From positions 34,752-98,751 of the forward strand of contig CACBGU010000003.1 in assembly GCA_902538885.1 (NCBI GenBank): a stretch of 64,000 nucleotides of DNA, written 5' to 3'. Below the pieces are notes generated by a model, which did no database searches, was not told the origin of the DNA, and worked only from the letters and a program-made list of their open reading frames with translations. Made by a program: the position numbers and the translations under genes. The DNA is from an uncultured Pelagibacteraceae bacterium. Lineage in GTDB: Bacteria > Pseudomonadota > Alphaproteobacteria > Pelagibacterales > Pelagibacteraceae. Below, one piece after another: positions 9,189 to 20,591 of this stretch; position 1 is the stretch's first letter, and every line of letters starts with the position of its first letter.

Positions 9189-10151
9189 TTAGAATGCAAA
9201 TGAGATATTGAACTCGTAACCATCTCTATCAGCAGATGCATCATAACCAACGTTATCTACTGAGTTCATAGAACCAGCTACAGTAATACCACCTGAAGTG
9301 TATGAAGCACCAATTGCAGTTGCTTCTTGTACATCAGAGTCTGAAGCTTTGTCTGATTCAGAAGTACTGTAACCAATAGTGAAATCATCAGTTACTGCGT
9401 ATGTAATACCAGCAGCTGTGAAATCAATATCAGTTGCAGAAGTTGGTCCATCTGATTCGTTCATTTGGTAACCAACAGTTACTGAACCGTATGTGTACTT
9501 CACGTATAAAGCACTGTCATCGATCGCTGTACCATGAGTTTCCTCAGTTTCACCGAAACCATAACCGATTTCTAAACCTTCAACCATTTCTGGCTTAGCA
9601 ACAATTGAGAAGTCCATGTAAGACTTATCAGTTACAGCATCAGAAGCGTTTAGGTAAGCAACAGTTACAGTAGCACCACCTAGATCTGGAGATTTGTAAG
9701 TAAACATGTTGTCACCAGAAGAACCACCTACTAGTGTACCAGTTTCAGCACCTGTTACTACATCCCAAGACTCTTGGTAAGCATTTGGAGTTACGTCATC
9801 TAACGCACTCATTGCAGAACTTCCACCATGACCAGCGAACGTAATTGTTCCGAAGCCATTAGTGTCTAAAGTCATGCTGTGAGAGTCGTAAACATCTCCA
9901 CCACCTGTGTCATCGTTATCGATTTCGTAAGACACACTGATAGTCATTCCGTTGTCCATCTCACCAGAACCAGTCATAGTGATTGAATCACCCATAGTCC
10001 ACTGGTTACCTTCGTGAGTTAAACTTTTGTCATCACCATTAGAGAATGTTAAAGAAGCACCACCAGTTGCTGATAAAGAACCAGCATGTGCAGAGAATGC
10101 TACTAAAGATCCAGCTAATGCAGATAAACCTACTTTAGTAAATTTGTTCAT
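9189..10151 (-). CDS. Outer-membrane porin
   Basis: Signal peptide (MNKFTKVGLSALAGSLVAFSAHA), alternating beta-strand pattern, C-terminal aromatic F (YEFNISFAF); strong SD AAGGAG upstream. Confidence 0.85.
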   Translation of the reverse strand: MNKFTKVGLSALAGSLVAFSAHAGSLSATGGASLTFSNGDDKSLTHEGNQWTMGDSITMTGSGEMDNGMTISVSYEIDNDDTGGGDVYDSHSMTLDTNGFGTITFAGHGGSSAMSALDDVTPNAYQESWDVVTGAETGTLVGGSSGDNMFTYKSPDLGGATVTVAYLNASDAVTDKSYMDFSIVAKPEMVEGLEIGYGFGETEETHGTAIDDSALYVKYTYGSVTVGYQMNESDGPTSATDIDFTAAGITYAVTDDFTIGYSTSESDKASDSDVQEATAIGASYTSGGITVAGSMNSVDNVGYDASADRDGYEFNISFAF

Positions 10152-10370
10152 ATTAATTACTCCTTATTTTAGTTGTTAATTATTAATAATAAACAGAGCT
10201 TAATTATCAGATTTTGCATCAAAAATAGGATAATTTAGTGCATTTTTTCTAAATTCTGAAAAATTGTTGTATTTTTGCAACATCAATATAATCGTTTAAA
10301 ATAAAGATTTTTTCACCATTTTATAGATATAATATATAAGAAATTTCGACTTTTATTAAACAGACAAAAT

Positions 10371-10928
10371 ATGAAAAGCACAAAAACAATTTATATAATT
10401 TTATTTTTATCCTTTTTTCTAGCTTCATGTCAGCTAGCAAAAATGGGTGGTGATGCAAAAGAAAACCCACCTGATCCTCAACAACGTGTCAAAAAAAATC
10501 TCGAAGAAGGAAAGGGATTTAGACTCATGGATATGACAAAAAAAGGTGGTAGTGGCAAATTTGAGTTTGCTAGTTCAAACGAATTATGGAGGGCTTCATT
10601 AGATACTATTGATTTTATACCTTTAGCGTCTGTCAATTATAGTGGTGGTATAATAATTACGGATTGGTATTCAAGTGATAGTGAGTCAAATGAAGTCATT
10701 AAAATTTCAATAAGATTTTTAACAAACGAAATAAGATCCGATGCGCTTGATATTAAAATATTCACAAAAAAATGTGACTTACAAAATAAATGTACAATCT
10801 ATGAAAAAAGTGAAAATTTAATAATTGAGCTAAAAAAAGAAATATTAAAAAAAGCTGTTATTTATGAAAAAGATAACCCAGATAAAAAAATAGAACCTTA
10901 CGTACTTTCTGTTCCAGGTGACGGCTAA
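10371..10928 (+). CDS. DUF3576-like lipoprotein
   Basis: Lipobox LASC; body resembles the alphaproteobacterial DUF3576 family encoded beside leuS. Confidence 0.7.
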   Translation: MKSTKTIYIILFLSFFLASCQLAKMGGDAKENPPDPQQRVKKNLEEGKGFRLMDMTKKGGSGKFEFASSNELWRASLDTIDFIPLASVNYSGGIIITDWYSSDSESNEVIKISIRFLTNEIRSDALDIKIFTKKCDLQNKCTIYEKSENLIIELKKEILKKAVIYEKDNPDKKIEPYVLSVPGDG

Positions 10929-10947
10929 ATAAAAAATAAATATTTTT

Positions 10948-13485
10948 GTGGATAGATATAATTTTAAATCTGTAGAAAGTAAATGGCAGAAATTTTGGGA
11001 TGAAAATAAAATATTTTCAACCAAAGTAGATAAAAATAAAAAAAAATTTTATTGTTTGGAAATGTTTCCATACCCATCTGGAAAAATTCATATGGGGCAT
11101 GTAAGAAATTATGCGATTGGAGATGTTCTAGCTAGATATAAATTGCTTCAAGGTTTTAATGTACTTCATCCTATGGGCTGGGACTCTTTTGGAATGCCTG
11201 CAGAAAACGCTGCAAAACAAAATAATCTTGATCCAAAAACATGGACCGAAAAAAATATATCTAAAATGAAATCGCAACTTAAGAAGCTTGGACTTTCAAT
11301 TGATTGGGATAGAGAAATTTCTACTTGTTCTGAAGAATATTATAAACACCAACAAGCCTTTTTTCTTGAACTTCTAGAAAAAAAGTTAGTCTACAGAAAA
11401 GAAAATTATGTAAACTGGGACCCTGTAGATGAGACTGTTCTCGCAAATGAGCAAGTCATAGATGGCAAAGGTTGGAGATCAGGTGCTGTTGTGGAAAGAA
11501 AAAAGCTAAGTCAGTGGTTTTTTAACATTTCAAAATTTTCTCAAGATCTTCTAGATGGCCTTGAAACTCTGGATTCATGGCCAAACAAAGTAAAAACAAT
11601 GCAAAAAAATTGGATTGGGAAATCATTTGGGAGTGAAATAAACTTTGAAATTGAAGGTGATTTATCTGTACGCAGCATAAAATGTTTTACAACAAGACCT
11701 GATACTCTTTTTGGTTTTTCATTTTTAGCTTTATCTCCTGATCATGAAATTTCAAAATTCTATAATCAAAATATTGATTTTATAAAGTTTAAAGAAGAGT
11801 GTTCAAAAACAGGCACAACTGAAGAAGCCATAGCAGTTGGTGAAAAAATTGGTTTTAAAACAAATCTTATTGCAATAAACCCACTAAACCCAAACCATAA
11901 AGTTCCTGTATATTTTGCTAATTTTGTTTTAATGGATTACGGTTTTGGAGCAGTATTTGGTTGTCCAGCACATGATCAAAGAGATTTTGATTTTGCAAAA
12001 AAATATAATTTAGATATTAAAACAGTTGTTAAACCTCACAATGAAAATGATAATTTTATTGTAAAAAATGAAGCTTATTCAGGACCAGGTAAAATAATTA
12101 ACTCTGATTTTCTAAATGGTCTTGATGCTCCAGAAAATTCAGTTTTTGAAACAATTAAAATTCTAGAAAAAAAGAAGCTTGGTCAAAGGCAAATTAATTA
12201 CAGATTAAAAGATTGGGGTGTTTCAAGACAAAGATATTGGGGGTGTCCAATACCAGTTGCTTATGATGAAGATGGAAAAGTTCATCCAATCCCAAAATCA
12301 ATGTTACCAGTAAAGCTTCCACAAAATATTGATCTAAAAGTTAAAGGTAACCCTTTGGATAGTCAAAAAAATTGGAAGGAAATTACGATTGATGGAAGAA
12401 AAATGATAAGAGAAACTGATACTCTTGACACTTTTGTCTGCTCTTCCTGGTATTTTTTAAGATTTTGTTCTCCTAAAGAAGATCAATATGCTTTCAAACA
12501 AAATGATATTGATTACTGGATGCCTGTAGATCAATATATTGGTGGTGTTGAACATGCAATTTTACACCTGCTCTATTCAAGGTTTTTTATGAGAGCAATT
12601 TCTTACGAAAATAAAAATTTTAAACTAGATGAACCATTTAATGGTCTTTTTACTCAAGGAATGGTTTGTCACGAAACATATAAAGATCCAGAAAATAATT
12701 GGGTAAGCCCAGAGGAAATAGAAACGGTAGAAGGAAAAAAATACCTTAAAAAAGATAAATCTAAACTAATCACTGTAGGACCATCAGAATCAATGTCTAA
12801 ATCAAAGAAAAATACAGTAGATCCAGAAAATATTATTTCAAATTATGGAGCAGATGCAGCGAGATTATTCATATTGTCTGATAGTCCACCTGAAAAAGAT
12901 GTACAATGGTCTGAAGAGGGTATTCTCTCTTCTTTTAAATTTGTGCAAAAATTATGGAATTTAAATTCTAAGATCTTAGAAGAGATAAAAAAAAATCATG
13001 AAAAGGATAGTGATGATGAGATTACTAAATATACGAATAAACTTATCAAAAAGGTGACAGAAAACTTAGAAGATTTTAGTTATAACAAAATTGTAGCCAA
13101 CTTACATGAAATGTACTCGTTTTTGTTTAAAAAATTGAACAATAAATATTCAAAAAAAACATTAGTTGAAAATTATCAAAAAATATTAATCTTAATGAGT
13201 CCAGTAATACCTCATTTTACGAATGAGTGTTTAGAAATTATCAAAATAAAAGATAAAATAATTTGGCCAAAATACAATGAAAACTTGATACAGGAAAATG
13301 AGGTTAATATTGTAGTTCAAGTTAATGGTAAAAAAAGAGGACTAATTAGATGTAAAAGAGATATAGACGAAAAAAATTTATTTGAGATAATTAAACAAGA
13401 AAAAAATATATATAAACACTTAGAAGGAAAAGAAATACGTAAAAAAATATTTGTATTAAATAAACTTATAAATCTACTTGTATAA
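10948..13485 (+). CDS. leuS: Leucyl-tRNA synthetase
   Basis: GTG start; [16 protein letters not shown] (HIGH), [12 protein letters not shown] (KMSKS). Confidence 0.97.
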   Translation: MDRYNFKSVESKWQKFWDENKIFSTKVDKNKKKFYCLEMFPYPSGKIHMGHVRNYAIGDVLARYKLLQGFNVLHPMGWDSFGMPAENAAKQNNLDPKTWTEKNISKMKSQLKKLGLSIDWDREISTCSEEYYKHQQAFFLELLEKKLVYRKENYVNWDPVDETVLANEQVIDGKGWRSGAVVERKKLSQWFFNISKFSQDLLDGLETLDSWPNKVKTMQKNWIGKSFGSEINFEIEGDLSVRSIKCFTTRPDTLFGFSFLALSPDHEISKFYNQNIDFIKFKEECSKTGTTEEAIAVGEKIGFKTNLIAINPLNPNHKVPVYFANFVLMDYGFGAVFGCPAHDQRDFDFAKKYNLDIKTVVKPHNENDNFIVKNEAYSGPGKIINSDFLNGLDAPENSVFETIKILEKKKLGQRQINYRLKDWGVSRQRYWGCPIPVAYDEDGKVHPIPKSMLPVKLPQNIDLKVKGNPLDSQKNWKEITIDGRKMIRETDTLDTFVCSSWYFLRFCSPKEDQYAFKQNDIDYWMPVDQYIGGVEHAILHLLYSRFFMRAISYENKNFKLDEPFNGLFTQGMVCHETYKDPENNWVSPEEIETVEGKKYLKKDKSKLITVGPSESMSKSKKNTVDPENIISNYGADAARLFILSDSPPEKDVQWSEEGILSSFKFVQKLWNLNSKILEEIKKNHEKDSDDEITKYTNKLIKKVTENLEDFSYNKIVANLHEMYSFLFKKLNNKYSKKTLVENYQKILILMSPVIPHFTNECLEIIKIKDKIIWPKYNENLIQENEVNIVVQVNGKKRGLIRCKRDIDEKNLFEIIKQEKNIYKHLEGKEIRKKIFVLNKLINLLV

Positions 13486-13490
13486 AATAC

Positions 13491-13943
13491 ATGATTAAAA
13501 AATTTATTTTAAAAATAATTCTAATATTAATATTAACAGCTTGTGATTATACACCTATTTATTCAGCGAAAGATGGTCAATTAAATATTGAAATTTTAAG
13601 CTATGAGGGTGATAGGGAAATTAATTCAAAAATTCTTTCAAAATTTAGAATACATAAAAATACAAACTCTGAGTTAATTCAAATAAAGTTTAGTTCAACT
13701 TACCAAAAAAATGATGTTTCTAAGAACCTTGCTGGAAAAGCAGAAGAATATCTGCTCGAAGCAACAACAAATTATACGATAATTACTAGCAATTTAGAAA
13801 AAAATTTTATTATTAAAGAAAGTTTTAAAATGAAGAATTTTGAAGATGATTTTGAAGAAAGAAATTATGAACAGAGAATAAAAGAAAATATAGCTGACGT
13901 AAATTATGAAAAAGTAATTTTACAAATAAAAAAAATTAAATGA
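13491..13943 (+). CDS. lptE: LPS-assembly lipoprotein LptE
   Basis: Lipobox LTACDYTPIY; size and position between leuS and holA. Confidence 0.8.
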   Translation: MIKKFILKIILILILTACDYTPIYSAKDGQLNIEILSYEGDREINSKILSKFRIHKNTNSELIQIKFSSTYQKNDVSKNLAGKAEEYLLEATTNYTIITSNLEKNFIIKESFKMKNFEDDFEERNYEQRIKENIADVNYEKVILQIKKIK

Positions 13944-14940
13944 TCTTAAAAAATTATGAAATAAATAAAATCAAATTAAATTCAAATCAACATTTATTGT
14001 TTTATGGAAATAATGAAGGTTTTAAAGATTAACACTGGAAATAATAAATAATTTAATTAAAAGTAAAAAATATATAAATAAATACGAAGAAAAGGAAGTT
14101 TTAACAAATCTTGAAAAATTTGTAGAAAATTTATTAAATAAATCACTTTTTGAGGATGAAAAAATAATTTTAATCAGAAGATCGACCGAAAAAATATTCA
14201 AAGTAATTGCGGAAATATTTGAAAAAAATTTGGATGGTGTGACAATTATAATTGAATCTGAAAATTTAGACAAAAAATCTAAACTTAGATCTTACTTTGA
14301 AAAAAGTAAAAGAGATATTGCTATGGCATTTTACCCAGACAACGAGCAAACTCTCGCAAGAATAGCTTATAACATTTTAAATACAAAAAAAATTTCAATT
14401 TCACCAAGCAACATAAATTTAATTGTTAATAAATGTGGTGGGGATAGAAAAAATTTAATTAATGAACTTGAAAAAATTGAATTTTACTCAAAAAGTGTAA
14501 AAAAAATAACTCAAGAAAATATAGCTAAATTGACCAATTTAAGCGAAAACCATAATATAGCAGAACTTATAGATAATTGTTTGGCAAAAAATAAAAGTAA
14601 AACAATTTACATATTAAATGAAAATAATTATACTAATGAGGATTGCATCCTAATATTAAGAACCTTCTTAAGCAAATCTAAAAAAATTCTTAAACTCTCA
14701 AATGAATACAAATTTAATAAAGATATAAATTTAACGATTTCATCAGCCAAACCTCCAATATTTTGGAAAGACAAAGAAATTATAAAAAAGCAATTAATGA
14801 ATTGGAGTCCCAGCAATATTAAAGAATTAATTTATAAACTAAATAATATTGAGCTGAATTTAAAAAAAAACATTAATAACTCTTTAAATTTAGTTTCAGA
14901 TTTTTTACTTGAGCAAGCGTCTTTAAGAACTAATAATTAG
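13940..14940 (+). pseudogene. holA: DNA polymerase III delta subunit, disrupted by an apparent 1-nt deletion near 14030
   Basis: ATGA overlap with lptE stop; frame 2 reads MILKNYEINKIKLNSNQHLLFYGNNEGFKD*, frame 1 continues LTLEIINNLIKSKKYINKYEEKEVL... into the listed 14230 ORF. Adding one T near 14029-14030 restores one ORF. Confidence 0.8.
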
Positions 14941-15772
14941 ATTTTATAATATCAATAATTTTATTTAATTGGTCTAAATCTTTATATTCAAAACTTATCG
15001 TACCTTTATTTCTTTTGTTATTTTTTATATCAACATTTAAACCAATCTTATTAGAAATAGATAATTCAAGAGCAGTGATATTTGTGTCTTTAGAAATTTT
15101 TGATTTTTGTTTTTTATTTTTAAATATTTTAACAAAATTTTCTGCTTGCCTAACAGACAGTTTCTTTTCAATAATTTTTGATGCTACAAAACTTGCATTT
15201 GTAAGACCGACCAAAACTTTTGCATGACCAGCAGTTAATTTTTGGGTTTCAATTAATTTGATTACATCATCTGGCAAAGTAAGTAGTCGCAAAGAATTAG
15301 TTATGTGGCTCCTGCTCTTTCCAATGAATTTTGACACTTTTTCTTGATCATAAGAAAATTCATCTATTAATCTTTTATATCCTTGTGCTTCTTCAAGAGG
15401 ATTTAGATCATGCCTTTGAACGTTTTCTACAATAGCAAATTCTAAAGATTTCAAGTCATCAGCTTCCGTTATAACAACAGGTACATTATGAAGGCCAGCT
15501 CTTTGTGCTGCTAACCATCTTCTCTCTCCAGCAATTATTTCAAACTTTGATCTATCATTATTTGAATTTCTAACGATTATAGGCTGTATCATTCCTCTTT
15601 CTTTAATTGAATTGGTTAGATCCTCTAAATTAGCTTCGTCAAATATTTTCCTTGGTTGATACTTATTTGGGACAAGATCACTAATTGATACTTGATTCTT
15701 TTGAGGTTCAATTTTTGTCTCACCAATCAGCGATGAAAGTCCTCTTCCTAATCCTTTTTTGATTTTATCCAT
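14930..15772 (-). CDS. parB: Chromosome partitioning protein ParB
   Basis: KKGLGRGLSSLIG, NKYQPRKIFDE, FEIIAGERRWLAAQRAG, VENVQRHDLNPLEEA. Confidence 0.97.
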   Translation of the reverse strand: MDKIKKGLGRGLSSLIGETKIEPQKNQVSISDLVPNKYQPRKIFDEANLEDLTNSIKERGMIQPIIVRNSNNDRSKFEIIAGERRWLAAQRAGLHNVPVVITEADDLKSLEFAIVENVQRHDLNPLEEAQGYKRLIDEFSYDQEKVSKFIGKSRSHITNSLRLLTLPDDVIKLIETQKLTAGHAKVLVGLTNASFVASKIIEKKLSVRQAENFVKIFKNKKQKSKISKDTNITALELSISNKIGLNVDIKNNKRNKGTISFEYKDLDQLNKIIDIIKSNY

Positions 15773-16566
15773 TAAGCTGCACTTCCTATTGTTGACTCTT
15801 GATGAATAAATTCATCAGTGAAACTAAAGTAAGATTTGCTACCAGGACATGTTTTATCATAGATCAATACTGGCATTCCGTGTGATGGGGCTTCTGACAA
15901 TCTGACATTTCTTGGTATGACAGTTGAGTAAACTTTTTCACTAAAATAATCTCTAGCTTCTTTCTCAACTTGTGACGAAAGCTTATTTCTTTTATCATAC
16001 ATAGTTAAAAGTATGCCCCTGATTTTTAAATCTGGATTTAAACTTACTTTTATCCTTTCGATTGTTTTCATTAGCTGCGTTAAACCCTCTAAAGCAAAAA
16101 ATTCAGTCTGAAGTGGTACCAATAGTGATTTTGAGCTTACAAGTGCCATTACTGTCAATAAGCTTAATGAAGGTGGGCAATCGATCAAGACATAATCATA
16201 TAATCTTCTAGAATCATTTAAATATGCGGTTAATTTTGTCTTTAGTATAAAAGCCCTATTACTGTCATCAGCTGTCTCAACTTCTAAGCCCGATAAATCT
16301 ACATTAGATGTTATAACATCTAAATTTTCAAACTGTGTTTTTTTGATCACGTCACTAATTTCTCTAGTTCCATTCAAAACTCCATAAATTGTATCACTTG
16401 AGTTATCCATATTAGATAATCCTAGACCTGTGGTAGCATTACCTTGTGGATCTAGGTCAATTACTAAAATTTTTTTATCTATTTGAGATAAACCTGCTGC
16501 AAGATTTATCACCGTAGTAGTTTTTCCAACCCCACCCTTTTGATTTATTACTGAAATAATTTGCAT
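15772..16566 (-). CDS. parA: Chromosome partitioning ATPase ParA
   Basis: NQKGGVGKTTT deviant Walker A; DYVLIDCPPSLSLLT. Confidence 0.97.
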   Translation of the reverse strand: MQIISVINQKGGVGKTTTVINLAAGLSQIDKKILVIDLDPQGNATTGLGLSNMDNSSDTIYGVLNGTREISDVIKKTQFENLDVITSNVDLSGLEVETADDSNRAFILKTKLTAYLNDSRRLYDYVLIDCPPSLSLLTVMALVSSKSLLVPLQTEFFALEGLTQLMKTIERIKVSLNPDLKIRGILLTMYDKRNKLSSQVEKEARDYFSEKVYSTVIPRNVRLSEAPSHGMPVLIYDKTCPGSKSYFSFTDEFIHQESTIGSAA

Positions 16567-17211
16567 TTAATTTTTTTTTTTAATTTTTTTAATATTTATT
16601 AAAAATGAGTCTTCACTTGTTAAACTTTTTTTTTCTATATACTCCAACTCCCAATTTTTTTTGGAATTTTCAAAAATTTTTTTTCCACTCTTCCCCATAA
16701 AAAAAATTAAATTTTTATATTTTGAAAAATTTTCATATACTAATTCTAAAACTACTGGCATTGGTTTAAATGCTCTGGACATTATCGTTCCTGTTTCTAA
16801 ATTTTTTATTTCAAAAATATTTTTTTGAAAAACCTTTGTGTTTAAATTTAATTTTTTTGAAACTTCCTTTAAAAAATGGCTTTTATGGTAACTTTTTTCA
16901 TAAAGGTGTACATTCATATTATTTTTCATATTTTTTAGTATAATTGCCACGATTATACCTGGCATACCCCCTCCTGAACCTATATCTGTGGTTGTATTGC
17001 TATTTAAGTCAACAAAATCAATTATTTGTGCAGAATCTATAATATGACGCTCAATTATAGCCTTTTTTGATGCTGTATTTTGGCTAATTATGTTGATTTT
17101 TTTATTTTTTTCAAGAATCATAGATATATAGTTTTCAAAGTCCAAAAATGTTTCACGTGAAACATTTAAGTGATTGATTCTTGAATAAGAATTTAAAATT
17201 TCCTGATCCAT
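16567..17211 (-). CDS. rsmG: 16S rRNA (guanine527-N7)-methyltransferase
   Basis: NVSRETF motif, IERHIIDSAQI, DIGSGGGMPGIIVAI. Confidence 0.95.
   Translation of the reverse strand: MDQEILNSYSRINHLNVSRETFLDFENYISMILEKNKKINIISQNTASKKAIIERHIIDSAQIIDFVDLNSNTTTDIGSGGGMPGIIVAIILKNMKNNMNVHLYEKSYHKSHFLKEVSKKLNLNTKVFQKNIFEIKNLETGTIMSRAFKPMPVVLELVYENFSKYKNLIFFMGKSGKKIFENSKKNWELEYIEKKSLTSEDSFLINIKKIKKKN
17146..17167. promoter_or_regulatory. parS: parS centromere site (ParB-binding)
   Basis: Perfect palindrome AAATGTTTCACGTGAAACATTT containing the 16-bp consensus TGTTTCACGTGAAACA (17149-17164). Confidence 0.95.
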
Positions 17212-19082
17212 TAAGCTATATGCTTAATAGACTTTCTTTTGACATGTGACAACAAAATATATACAGCTGCAGGAGTTATTCCGTCAATTCTTAGGGCTTG
17301 ACCCATTGTTTTAGGCTTTATTTCTTTAAATTTTGCTTTTACCTCATTAGATAAACCTGATAGCCCGTCATAATTGATTTTATCTGGAATAATTAGGTTT
17401 TCGTCCCTCTTAAATGCTAAAATATCTGCTTTTTGTTTCTTTAAATATCCTCTGTAATGAGCGTTAATTTCCACCTGTTCATCAATTTCTTTGCTAAAAA
17501 AAGGTATATCGGACCATATTTCCCTAATTTTACTCATATTTACCCCTTTTTGAGTTAAAACTTCGCTAGATGATCTCAATATTCCATCTTTAGCTATTTT
17601 TATTCCAAATTTTTCGGCTTTTGATGGTGAAATCTTGGATACGCCCATTTTTATATTAATTTGGCTTATTTGTTCAAATTTCCTTAAATATATATCTTTT
17701 CTCTGATCACCAATTAAACCAATGTCTATTCCCTTAGCAGTTAATCTTTGATCAGCATTATCTGATCTCAAGCTCAATCTATATTCAGCTCTTGATGTAA
17801 ACATTCTATATGGCTCAGCTACCCCTTTGGTCACCAAATCATCAATCATTACTCCAATGTAGGCGTCAGATCTATCAAGTATAAATGGTTCTAATTTTTT
17901 AACGGACAAAGCAGCATTTATTCCTGCTATAAGGCCTTGCGCAGCAGCTTCCTCATATCCTGTTGTCCCGTTAATCTGACCGGCAAGATAAAGGTTACTT
18001 ATCTTCTTAGTTTCAAGGGTTAAAAATAGTTCACGTGGATCTACATAGTCATATTCTATTGCATATCCTGGTCTTAATATAGTAACATTTTCTAAACCAT
18101 TGATATTATTACATATTTCTTGCTGAACCCCGGCCGGAAGTGATGTTGAGATACCATTTGGGTAAATTGTGTGATCATTTAGACCCTCAGGTTCTAAAAA
18201 TATCTGGTGACGAACTTTATCTGCAAATTTTACTATTTTATCTTCTATTGATGGACAGTATCTTGGGCCTACTCCTTTTATACTGCCCGAGTACATAGCG
18301 CTCTTTGATAAATTCTTTTCTATAATTTTATGAACCTTGTCATTTGTATATGTCATTCTACATGACACTTGTTTATTTAAATTTTTTTTTGTTAAGAATG
18401 AAAAAAAATAAGGATCGTCATCTGCGAATTGTTCTTCTAAGTTTTCAAAATTAATTGTTCTTGAATCTAACCTTGGTGGTGTTCCCGTTTTTAATCTTCC
18501 AATTTTGAAATTATATTTTGCTAATTGTTCACTCAAACCTGTGGATGGTTTTTCGTCGTATCTACCTGCTGGAGTTCTTTCATCACCTATATGTATCAAA
18601 CCATTCAAAAAAGTCCCTGTTGTAAGTATTATCTTATTTGATAGAACTTTCTTTCCTTCTTTAGTTTGAAATCCACTTATTGAATTTTTATTAAAAATAA
18701 ACTTTATGACAGGATCAGAAAAAACGCTTAAATTACAGTAGTTTAGCAATATTTCTTGCATATATTTCCGATAAAGTGATCTGTCTGATTGAGTTCGTGG
18801 TCCCCTAACTGCCGGCCCTCTACTTCTATTTAACAATCTAAATTGTATACCTGATTTGTCTGCTACATCTCCCATAACACCATCAAGGGCATCTATTTCT
18901 CTAACCAAATGACCTTTACCCAAACCTCCTATTGCCGGGTTACAGGACATCTCACCGATAGTTTCTATTTTATGAGTAAATAGGGCAGTGTTCACTCCAA
19001 GACGAGCAGAAGCTGCTGCAGCTTCACATCCAGCATGGCCTCCTCCAATTACAACTACATCAAATGACAAATCATTTTTCAT
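17211..19082 (-). CDS. mnmG: tRNA uridine-5-carboxymethylaminomethyl synthesis enzyme MnmG
   Basis: [55 protein letters not shown]. Confidence 0.98.
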   Translation of the reverse strand: MKNDLSFDVVVIGGGHAGCEAAAASARLGVNTALFTHKIETIGEMSCNPAIGGLGKGHLVREIDALDGVMGDVADKSGIQFRLLNRSRGPAVRGPRTQSDRSLYRKYMQEILLNYCNLSVFSDPVIKFIFNKNSISGFQTKEGKKVLSNKIILTTGTFLNGLIHIGDERTPAGRYDEKPSTGLSEQLAKYNFKIGRLKTGTPPRLDSRTINFENLEEQFADDDPYFFSFLTKKNLNKQVSCRMTYTNDKVHKIIEKNLSKSAMYSGSIKGVGPRYCPSIEDKIVKFADKVRHQIFLEPEGLNDHTIYPNGISTSLPAGVQQEICNNINGLENVTILRPGYAIEYDYVDPRELFLTLETKKISNLYLAGQINGTTGYEEAAAQGLIAGINAALSVKKLEPFILDRSDAYIGVMIDDLVTKGVAEPYRMFTSRAEYRLSLRSDNADQRLTAKGIDIGLIGDQRKDIYLRKFEQISQINIKMGVSKISPSKAEKFGIKIAKDGILRSSSEVLTQKGVNMSKIREIWSDIPFFSKEIDEQVEINAHYRGYLKKQKADILAFKRDENLIIPDKINYDGLSGLSNEVKAKFKEIKPKTMGQALRIDGITPAAVYILLSHVKRKSIKHIA

Positions 19083-19108
19083 AATCCAAATCTATATGTG
19101 ATTATATA

Positions 19109-19144
19109 ATTTACAAGATAGGCTTAATTTTTTGTAAATAAGCC
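19109..19144 (-). promoter_or_regulatory. Candidate H-type pseudoknot in mnmG leader
   Basis: Minus strand GGCTTA-TTTACAA-AAAAT-TAAGCC-TATC-TTGTAAAT: two interleaved complementary arm pairs. Confidence 0.35.
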
Positions 19145-19199
19145 ATATTTATCAACGTTTTTCGGTAAAAAAAGTGCAAAAAACCAGCAAAATAGGGTA

Positions 19200-20531
19200 T
19201 TACTTGCCTATACAAAAATCGTTGAAAATACTACCTAATATCTCCTCTACATCAACTTTTCCAACTATCATACCTAAATGTCTAGTAGCTAATCTTAAAT
19301 CTTCTGCAGCTTTATCAAAATCTTCGATTTCCTTTTTTTGATTAAAGTTATTTAGATTATCCAAACACTGTTGCAAATGTTGTCTGTGTCTCTCTCTTGT
19401 AATTAAAATATCATCACTTGTAATAAATTTATTTTTTAAATTATTTTTTATTTTTAATATTAATTCTTCAATGTTTTTATTTTCTTTAATAGAAATTAAA
19501 ACATGATTTGTTTTTTTAATTTCTGGATCAATATTTTTTTCTAAAAGATCAGATTTATTTATAACTAAAATTGCATTTTCATGTAACAAATCCTTCAAAA
19601 CATCAGTAAAATCAAGGCTTTTTGCATCAACCACAACAAGCTTTAAATCTGCTTCCTCAGCTTTATTTAGAGATAATTTAATTCCTTTTTTTTCTATCTC
19701 ATCTTGAGAATCTCTTATACCGGCTGTATCAGAGATTATAACTGGATAACCGTCTATATTCAAATGGGTTTCAATCACGTCTCTAGTTGTACCTGCAATT
19801 TCAGAAACGATTGCGACATCACGATTAGATAAGTGATTCATCAAACTAGATTTGCCAGCATTAGTTGGTCCTAAGATAGCAATTTTAAAACCTTCTCTAA
19901 TTCTTTCTCCAACTTTTTGATCGTTTAATATTTTTTTAATTTTAGTTATAACTTCATCTGAACTACTTTTGATTTCATCTAAAATATTATTAGGCAGATC
20001 TTCCTCTGGGAAATCAATTTTCGCCTCAACATGTGATAAAATTTTTAAAAGTTTTTCTCTTAGAAAATTAAATTGATCAGATGATTTTCCATTCATGATT
20101 TTGATTGCTTGTTGTCTTTGAATTTCTGTTTCTGACGAAATTAAATCTGCGATACTTTCTGCTTTAAGTAAATTTATTTTTCCATTTTGAAATGCTAGTT
20201 TTGTAAATTCACCAGGCTCAGCTAATCTACAATTTTCTATATCTGAAAGAGAGGAGTGCAGGGCATCCACAACGGCTTTACTGCCATGAACTTGAATTTC
20301 AGCCATATCTTCGCCTGTGTAGCTCTCAGGGCCAGGAAACCAAAGAATTAGTCCCTCATCAATCAGCTCAGAAGTGTTGATTTTATTAATTTTTCTTAAT
20401 GTTGCTACTCTTGGCTTTGGTGGTTCTTTGCCAGTTAAAAGCTTAATTGCTTTTGAGGTGCCTTGTCCTGAAAGTCTTATAACAGCAACACCTGATATTC
20501 CAGGACCAGTCGATAAAGCATAAATTGTCAT
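19200..20531 (-). CDS. mnmE: tRNA modification GTPase MnmE
   Basis: GPTNAGKSSLMN, DTAGIRDSQDEIEKKGI, C-terminal CIGK. Confidence 0.97.
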   Translation of the reverse strand: MTIYALSTGPGISGVAVIRLSGQGTSKAIKLLTGKEPPKPRVATLRKINKINTSELIDEGLILWFPGPESYTGEDMAEIQVHGSKAVVDALHSSLSDIENCRLAEPGEFTKLAFQNGKINLLKAESIADLISSETEIQRQQAIKIMNGKSSDQFNFLREKLLKILSHVEAKIDFPEEDLPNNILDEIKSSSDEVITKIKKILNDQKVGERIREGFKIAILGPTNAGKSSLMNHLSNRDVAIVSEIAGTTRDVIETHLNIDGYPVIISDTAGIRDSQDEIEKKGIKLSLNKAEEADLKLVVVDAKSLDFTDVLKDLLHENAILVINKSDLLEKNIDPEIKKTNHVLISIKENKNIEELILKIKNNLKNKFITSDDILITRERHRQHLQQCLDNLNNFNQKKEIEDFDKAAEDLRLATRHLGMIVGKVDVEEILGSIFNDFCIGK

Positions 20532-20591
20532 TCAAAGATTATATCTTCAAATTTATGTCTCTGTAAAACTTAAAATTATAATGAAATAATT

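Noticed and set aside
10263-10285. Short inverted repeat TGTTG-N8-CAACA upstream of the porin
   Set aside because: Five-bp AT-rich arms; too weak to separate from chance without comparative data.
14015-14040. Programmed -1 frameshift as explanation for split holA
   Set aside because: No slippery heptamer in the zero frame and a frame-1 TAA at 14023-14025 confines the shift to GAT/AGA, which re-pairs poorly; a single-base error or mutation is simpler.
18028-18041. Possible second parS (AGTTCACGTGGATC) in mnmG
   Set aside because: Only the core matches and the arms are not palindromic; explained by the MnmG VDPRELF coding sequence.
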